The translations under genes and the position numbers were made by a program. This document shows, in pieces, positions 6,868-11,079 of a stretch of DNA of 11,079 nucleotides. This stretch comes from an uncultured Blautia sp. GTDB lineage: Bacteria > Bacillota > Clostridia > Lachnospirales > Lachnospiraceae. The stretch is taken from positions 1 through 11,079 of the forward strand of contig CAMOXX010000074.1 in NCBI GenBank assembly GCA_946629475.1. Reading direction: 5' to 3'. Position 1 is the stretch's first letter. Each line of letters starts with the position of its first letter. Under the pieces are notes generated by a model. It saw only the letters and a program-made list of their open reading frames with translations. It made no database searches and was not told the DNA's origin.

Positions 6868-8517
6868 TCACTCCTCTCCGGCCTGAAGGACGGCTACATC
6901 CCTGTAGCAATTGCTTGACCACCCATTCCAGGCTACTTTAAACCCTTCCACCCGTTCCTGGACAGCAAAGGTATGCATAATGGAAAACAAAGGGATCCAG
7001 GCTGCGTCTTCCTGGATTATTTTTTCTTCAAGCTTCTGATATTCAGAGATCCGCTCCTCCTGATCTACAATCATTCGTGCCTTTGCCACCCGTTCCATAA
7101 CCGTCTTGTCCGGATAGCAAAGACTCCTGTTCCTGGTGTTTTCCGGAGATCCGAAAAAGGTATACATGAAATTATCCGGATCATTGAAATCCGCAGACCA
7201 GGTCGATATATAGCATGCCACCTCCCCTGCCTTTCGCAGGGTAAGGAAATCATCCTCCGGCATGGTCTCAATGGAAGCCCTCACGCCGATTTTTCCCCAC
7301 ATCGCGCTCACCAGCTTCATGATCTTCAGCGAAACATCACTTTCCTCAAAAAGAACCTGCAGGTCAAAGCCATCCGGATATCCTGCCTCGGAAAGCAGGT
7401 TTTTCGCCCGTTCAGGGTCATAGGGTATTTCCGGGAGATCCGGATTAAATCCCATCAGGCCATGGGGGAAAATACCGTTTTCCAGCATGCCGTGGGAGCT
7501 GTACACGGCGTCAAGTATCGCCTGCCGGTCCAGGGAAATCTGCAATGCTCTCCGGACCCGGACATCATCCAAAGGCTCTATCGACTCATTCAGGGCAATA
7601 TACTTGATGCCAACCCGCGGACCCTGGACCAGGTTATCCTGGTAAATATCTCCTCTGTAAAAATACTCTGCTTCACTTCCCAGGTTTTCCAGATCCAGGA
7701 TATCCAGCTCTTTCTCCTCAAACAGAAGGCGCTCCTCCTCCGGATCTGAGACAAAGGAAAGCACCAGACCATCACAAGCAGGCGGACCGGACCAGCAGTC
7801 TTTGTCTGCCTCCAGAATAATGGACGAATTCCGGTTCCACTCACTAAATACAAACGGACCTGTTCCGACCGTACGGGAGGGATCCTGGCCAAATGCATCT
7901 CCCGCACTCTCTGTGGTGGTTTCATCCAGTATGGAAGCCCCCGGGGTGGAAAGGCAGGCCAGGAAGACGGCATACGGCTGCTTCAGTGTGACGGCGAAGT
8001 CTGTATCGCTCAGCTCTTCAAATCCTTCCAGGACGTCCGTATCTCCGGCGATCAGGGCATCCGCTCCCACGATTCCTTCTGTGATGCTCTGCTGGACAGA
8101 ATCCGGATGTGTCAGCATCCTGGTCAGCGTATATCTGACATCTGAAGATGTGAGCGGTTCTCCGTTATGGAAAGTCACTCCCGGCTGCAGATGAAAGGTA
8201 TAGACCAGGCCATCCTCCGAAATCTCCCAGGAACTGGCAAGTGACGGGACCAGCTCGCTGGTATCCCCCTGGACAGCGACCTTCACCAGGGTATCAAAAA
8301 TGTTAAGGGGAATCGTATAATAATTTGAGGTACACTGTGGATCCGCTGTGGTCGGTTCCTCTTCCGATATTTGTAGATAACCCTCATAACTTGTCGAACT
8401 GCTGACCGGAGTGATCACAGTATCTACGCTGGCAGTGGTATCCTCCTCTTTTACACCACAGGAAGAAAAGACAAAAACACCCATACAGATTAGCAGCGGC
8501 AGCCTCATATTTTTCAT
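6868..8517 (-). CDS. Family-5 (oligopeptide/dipeptide-type) extracellular solute-binding lipoprotein
   Basis: 549 residues, the usual length for OppA/DppA-type proteins. The signal peptide ends in lipobox FSSC with Cys20, followed by a Ser/Thr-rich tether (about 21-45), so the protein should sit on the outer face of the membrane. SBP_bac_5 features include LASSWEISEDGLVYTFHL at 93-110, then PGVTFHNGEPLTSSDVRYTL, GTGPFVFSEW at 218-227, YDPERAKNLLSEAGYPDGF at 366-384 and SADFNDPDNF at 441-450. The family binds peptides, sometimes nickel or opines; the ligand here is unknown. No permease or ATPase gene is in the window; the neighbours are c-di-GMP enzymes. It lies 18 bp after the first EAL gene (GGAGG at 8528-8524, 6 nt before ATG) and 6 bp before the Cache cyclase. 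It may be a dedicated sensor subunit, or serve a transporter encoded elsewhere. Confidence 0.95.
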   Translation of the reverse strand: MKNMRLPLLICMGVFVFSSCGVKEEDTTASVDTVITPVSSSTSYEGYLQISEEEPTTADPQCTSNYYTIPLNIFDTLVKVAVQGDTSELVPSLASSWEISEDGLVYTFHLQPGVTFHNGEPLTSSDVRYTLTRMLTHPDSVQQSITEGIVGADALIAGDTDVLEGFEELSDTDFAVTLKQPYAVFLACLSTPGASILDETTTESAGDAFGQDPSRTVGTGPFVFSEWNRNSSIILEADKDCWSGPPACDGLVLSFVSDPEEERLLFEEKELDILDLENLGSEAEYFYRGDIYQDNLVQGPRVGIKYIALNESIEPLDDVRVRRALQISLDRQAILDAVYSSHGMLENGIFPHGLMGFNPDLPEIPYDPERAKNLLSEAGYPDGFDLQVLFEESDVSLKIMKLVSAMWGKIGVRASIETMPEDDFLTLRKAGEVACYISTWSADFNDPDNFMYTFFGSPENTRNRSLCYPDKTVMERVAKARMIVDQEERISEYQKLEEKIIQEDAAWIPLFSIMHTFAVQERVEGFKVAWNGWSSNCYRDVAVLQAGEE

Positions 8518-8535
8518 AAAAAACCTCCGTGTTTT

Positions 8536-10791
8536 TCAAAGAAAGCGCTGTTCAAATTCCTCCTCAGGCAGCGGCTTTGAAAAATAATATCCCTGAAACA
8601 TCCTGCATCCCATCTCCGAAAGCATCCTGTACTGCTCCCGGGTCTCCACACCTTCCGTCAGAGAGCCGATATTCAGCTCCTCTGTGAGCTTTATAATATT
8701 TTTCAATATGACCTGTGAACGGATGTCGTTGAGCGTCTGCCTGAGGAAAAGGCGGTCGATCTTGATCACATCCACAGGCATGTCTTTCAGCATGTTCAGT
8801 GAGGAATACCCGCTCCCGAAATCATCCATTTCAACAATAAATCCTTTTTCCTTCAGCTCGTTCAGGATCAGAAGGCGTTGCTCATTGTCTGTCATCATAA
8901 CGGTCTCTGTGATCTCTGTACGGATCCCTGATGGCGTAACACCGTATTCCTGTGTTAATTTTACCAGTTCCCTGACTACATCCATAAAGTAAAAATCTTT
9001 CGGGGAGATATTTACAGAGATAAACAGGTTTCTGTGCCCCATTTCATTCCAATGCCTGAGAATCCGGCAGGCGCTCCTCCACATAAAGCGGTCCACCTCT
9101 GCGATCAGGCCGTTATCCTCCAGAACAGGAACAAAACGAGATGGCTCAAGATAACCATAAACCGGATGCTCCCACCGGACCAGGGCTTCAGCGCCAATCA
9201 GCCTGCCTTCAGCATCTACCAGTTCCTGCAGGTACGGACGGATCTCACCGTTTTCAAGGGCATCGTTTAACTGAGAAGTGATCTCCTGGCTCCAGAGGAT
9301 CTTTCTCCGCATCTTCTCATCGTACCAGGCGATACAGGTTTTATAATCTCCTTTGACGGTGTTCAGGGCCAGATGAGCCCTGTCAAACATGGCTGACACG
9401 TCCAGGTCCGGCTCTGTGACGACATATACCCCCTGATTCATAACCAGGTGATGAACCAGTGTCCCGTTTGAAACTTTATAATCTGAAAGCATATACCTGG
9501 CATAGTCTTCGTCAAACAAGTCGACAGGGAGACAGAGGCCAAAGGTGTCACCTGACAGCCTGCCATAGAGAAATCCCTCCGGAAGATTATGCCGGAAGGA
9601 ATCCGCCACCTGGCACAGAACACTGTCGCCAAATTCGCGTCCGAACACATCATTCACCAGTTTAAAATTGGTGATATCAAGGTAAGCGACACAATAAGAA
9701 CCAGGGGGATGGTCCTGAACCCGTTCTTTTACCCGGGTGAACAGGTACTCTTTATTATAAATGCCTGTCAGGCTGTCGTGGGTTGCATTGAATTTTTCCT
9801 TTCGAAGCTCCCTCTGCTGCAGCGTATCATCCCGGATGTTGAGACAGGATCCAATGGTTATTCCATTCCTGTCAGCAACAGCCTGCTGTCTCAGCTCAAA
9901 TATCCTGGCAGCTTCCCCCGTACCGGTTGTACGGCGGCATGGGGGTTCGATCCTGCCGAAAAGATTCTCTAAAGCCTCCCCCGCCTGCTCGTAATTATTA
10001 TCCCGGATACCAGCCAGCTGCAGGCCCTCATCGTTGGCCCATACACACATTCCCTGCGCATCAAAAAAGAATACAGCTGCAGGCATTTCCTCTACCATTT
10101 TAGCCAGCATACTGTCCAGAAGCCGCATCGGTCTGTAATACAGAGAGAAGTAAAAAGCAAGCAGACCAAATACGCCAAAACCGATCATGGACTTATCCAC
10201 TGGTGTCCTGGAAAAAATATAATAGGTTTCCCAGAAACCGGTAAAAACCATGGTAAAGAAAATGACAGCGTACTTCTCAAAATAGATTCTGGAGGAACGG
10301 GTCATTTTCATAAAGAAGGCAATCAGCACCGCTGCAAAAATTCCATAATCCAATATGCGGTGAAATCTCTGGCCAATAAAGGGCAGCATTCTGTAATAAG
10401 GCTTTCCATCCACAAGAAGGCGTTCGATCCCAAAAGCATGATGGAACACGGGATTACACAAAAGCTGCAGGACATCCGCGAGCAGTATCGGAACAAGAAG
10501 ACAGCGGATCTTTCTCCATGTGCCGGACAGGCTGCAGTATTGCTCTGTAAACAGAAGAAGCGCATACATTACAAAATCCATGCTCAGAAAATACATATAA
10601 AGTCCCACAACAGACAGTAACCGGTTCTCAGACAAAATAACCACAAGATTTCCAGCCACAGGCGGCATCAGAGACGCCAGCATCGCAAAAACAGACAGAG
10701 CAATGCGCTTTTTTGACCGCAATGAAAGAATCATGCAGGATGTGATCATAGCTATCAGCAAAATGAGTGCAGACGAAACCTGTGTTCTCAT
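8536..10791 (-). CDS. 7TM-like / PAS / degenerate GGDEF / EAL protein, predicted c-di-GMP phosphodiesterase
   Basis: 751 residues, first gene of the run. Hydrophobic segments near 5-23, 32-53, 58-82, 97-113, 147-162, 173-191 and 202-218 fit a seven-helix sensor resembling the 7TM module of some histidine kinases. A PAS-like region follows at about 228-322 (VEEMPAAVFFFDAQGMCVWA). The GGDEF domain (about 335-490) keeps DSLTGIYN and D372, but its signature is SGDTF (413-417), so cyclase activity is unlikely. The EAL domain (about 503-751) has Q522, EAL at 535-537, N594, E626/E629 in TEITE, DDFGSGYSSL at 656-665, K677, EGVE at 713-716 and Q733. The usual YQPIV stretch is changed to LQELV. Phosphodiesterase activity is predicted. 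The ATG at 10791 has an AGAGGA box with 4-5 nt spacing, rather short. The upstream region holds a candidate promoter and potential hairpins. Confidence 0.93.
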   Translation of the reverse strand: MRTQVSSALILLIAMITSCMILSLRSKKRIALSVFAMLASLMPPVAGNLVVILSENRLLSVVGLYMYFLSMDFVMYALLLFTEQYCSLSGTWRKIRCLLVPILLADVLQLLCNPVFHHAFGIERLLVDGKPYYRMLPFIGQRFHRILDYGIFAAVLIAFFMKMTRSSRIYFEKYAVIFFTMVFTGFWETYYIFSRTPVDKSMIGFGVFGLLAFYFSLYYRPMRLLDSMLAKMVEEMPAAVFFFDAQGMCVWANDEGLQLAGIRDNNYEQAGEALENLFGRIEPPCRRTTGTGEAARIFELRQQAVADRNGITIGSCLNIRDDTLQQRELRKEKFNATHDSLTGIYNKEYLFTRVKERVQDHPPGSYCVAYLDITNFKLVNDVFGREFGDSVLCQVADSFRHNLPEGFLYGRLSGDTFGLCLPVDLFDEDYARYMLSDYKVSNGTLVHHLVMNQGVYVVTEPDLDVSAMFDRAHLALNTVKGDYKTCIAWYDEKMRRKILWSQEITSQLNDALENGEIRPYLQELVDAEGRLIGAEALVRWEHPVYGYLEPSRFVPVLEDNGLIAEVDRFMWRSACRILRHWNEMGHRNLFISVNISPKDFYFMDVVRELVKLTQEYGVTPSGIRTEITETVMMTDNEQRLLILNELKEKGFIVEMDDFGSGYSSLNMLKDMPVDVIKIDRLFLRQTLNDIRSQVILKNIIKLTEELNIGSLTEGVETREQYRMLSEMGCRMFQGYYFSKPLPEEEFEQRFL

Positions 10792-10815
10792 AAAATCCTC
10801 TCTTTATGGCATGTA

Positions 10816-10850
10816 GCAGTTAAACAAATGTGTTTTATTCATTTAACTGC
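10816..10850 (-). promoter_or_regulatory. Leader hairpin, 14-bp stem including two G·U pairs
   Basis: In the minus-strand RNA GCAGUUAAAUGAAU pairs with AUUUGUUUAACUGC around an AAAACAC loop: nine Watson-Crick pairs, two U·G/G·U pairs, then three more A-U pairs. Read as plus-strand RNA, the two wobble positions become C/A mismatches, so the fold favours the operon's own transcript. It sits about 14 nt before the ribosome binding site of the first gene. No T-tract follows, so it is not a standard terminator. Confidence 0.5.
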
Positions 10851-10886
10851 TTTAATCTCAGATTATTTTCATATAATGATAATGTT

Positions 10887-10914
10887 ACGCAAAATATTAT
10901 AAATATTACAGCGT
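10887..10914 (-). promoter_or_regulatory. Interrupted dyad in the leader (ACGC..AATATT / AATATT..GCGT)
   Basis: The minus strand reads ACGC-TGT-AATATT-TAT-AATATT-TT-GCGT, with paired 4-bp and 6-bp arms separated by a small internal loop. It could be an operator for a dimeric regulator or a second leader hairpin. The inner arms are AT-only in an AT-rich region, so chance is a real alternative. A TATAAT string at 10901-10896 lies within it but has no good -35 partner. Confidence 0.3.
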
Positions 10915-10921
10915 TGACTTG

Positions 10922-10939
10922 ATGAGCGTATTAGCCCAC
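10922..10939 (-). other. Small potential leader hairpin
   Basis: Minus-strand RNA GUGGGC can pair with GCUCAU (two G·U pairs) around a UAAUAC loop, just downstream of the predicted transcription start. It is weak alone; noted because it makes a third potential stem in one short leader. Confidence 0.2.
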
Positions 10940-10952
10940 TTTAAGCATTATT

Positions 10953-10980
10953 AGTATATTTTACCAAAAAAAAAAATCAA
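10953..10980 (-). promoter_or_regulatory. Candidate sigma-A-type promoter for the operon
   Basis: On the minus strand TTGATT (10980-10975) and TATACT (10958-10953) are separated by 16 nt. Each differs from the consensus TTGACA/TATAAT at one or two positions. Predicted start of transcription is near 10946, giving a leader of about 155 nt before the first ATG. The spacer is mostly a T-run. Nothing recognisable was seen between this promoter and the window end at 11079. Confidence 0.4.
10966..10976. repeat. 11-bp A/T homopolymer in the candidate promoter
   Basis: Eleven consecutive A on the plus strand (T on the minus strand). The last two T of the -35 hexamer and the first nine bases of the spacer belong to it. 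It is the only homopolymer of this length noticed in the window. Such tracts are prone to length change during replication and can alter promoter spacing. Confidence 0.9.
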
Positions 10981-11079
10981 GGTAGTTTTCGTGATTATTA
11001 TAACGAACAAAATCCCTGCATATATAATCTTGTGTCATTCTACCTAATGAACTTATAACAAATGCAAACGCACCAAAAA

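Noticed and set aside
5335..6918. A 527-codon plus-strand open frame
   Set aside because: It lies wholly opposite the Cache-cyclase gene and the end of the lipoprotein gene, its protein is rich in His/Ile/Cys without recognisable domains, and both genes it opposes have clear family motifs. It is best read as a shadow frame.
6868..8517. Part of a complete oligopeptide ABC transporter
   Set aside because: The binding protein is clear, but neighbouring genes on both sides are c-di-GMP enzymes and no permease or ATPase motifs (such as Walker A or LSGGQ) occur in the proteins of this window.
10966..10980. T-run as the terminator of a gene upstream of the operon
   Set aside because: On the minus strand the sequence before the T-run offers only a weak 5-bp AATCA/TGATT pairing with a large loop, not a GC-rich stem. 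No coding end is visible in the last 100 bases.
10792..11079. c-di-GMP (GEMM-type) riboswitch in the leader
   Set aside because: I looked for the conserved ACGCAAAGCC-like and GNRA/tetraloop-receptor segments of GEMM-I and for a GEMM-II pseudoknot layout and could not find them in this region or in the two internal gaps.
1..11079. Mobile element, tRNA, rRNA, CRISPR array or phage genes
   Set aside because: No transposase or integrase motifs, no clustered direct repeats and no recognisable tRNA or rRNA sequence were seen. The region reads as continuous signalling genes.

Overview
The window looks like a chromosomal segment from a Gram-positive Clostridia-type bacterium, most plausibly a Lachnospiraceae relative. 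This rests on strong GGAGG-type ribosome binding sites, moderate-GC coding sequence with AT-rich non-coding sequence, a lipoprotein-type extracellular binding protein and Clostridia-style multi-domain GGDEF/EAL proteins. The species cannot be named from the sequence alone.

Every gene I can support is on the minus strand, so transcription runs from high to low coordinates. In that order they are: (1) a membrane PAS/GGDEF-like/EAL protein at 10791-8536; (2) a family-5 peptide-type solute-binding lipoprotein at 8517-6868; (3) a double-Cache/HAMP/GGDEF diguanylate cyclase at 6861-5080; (4) a multi-pass membrane GGDEF cyclase at 5105-4005; (5) a 7TM/degenerate GGDEF/EAL protein at 3876-1984; (6) a soluble GAF-like/degenerate GGDEF/EAL protein at 1853-135; (7) the first 56 codons of a further gene at 169-1, cut by the window edge. 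Genes 1-4 are packed with 18 bp, 6 bp and a 26-bp overlap between them. Gaps of 128 and 130 bp precede genes 5 and 6, and gene 7 overlaps gene 6 by 35 bp. I see no convincing intrinsic terminator in the gaps, so a single cyclic di-GMP operon is the simplest reading.

The enzymes divide into two cyclases with intact signatures (GGDEF, GGEEF) and three phosphodiesterase candidates. In the latter the EAL catalytic set is intact while the attached GGDEF domains carry altered signatures (SGDTF, RSGCF, GGDNF). The operon therefore seems to encode both synthesis and breakdown of c-di-GMP under several sensory inputs: two 7TM-like modules, one Cache domain, a further membrane module and a cytosolic GAF-like module. 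The binding lipoprotein directly before the Cache cyclase, with no ABC permease or ATPase in view, suggests a binding-protein-to-cyclase sensory pair, possibly for peptides.

The 288 bp upstream of gene 1 are AT-rich and hold a candidate promoter whose spacer contains an 11-bp A/T homopolymer, followed by several potential hairpins. Smaller hairpins lie in the gaps before genes 5 and 6. The one before gene 6 contains part of its Shine-Dalgarno sequence. No tRNA, rRNA, CRISPR array, insertion sequence or recognisable c-di-GMP riboswitch was seen.
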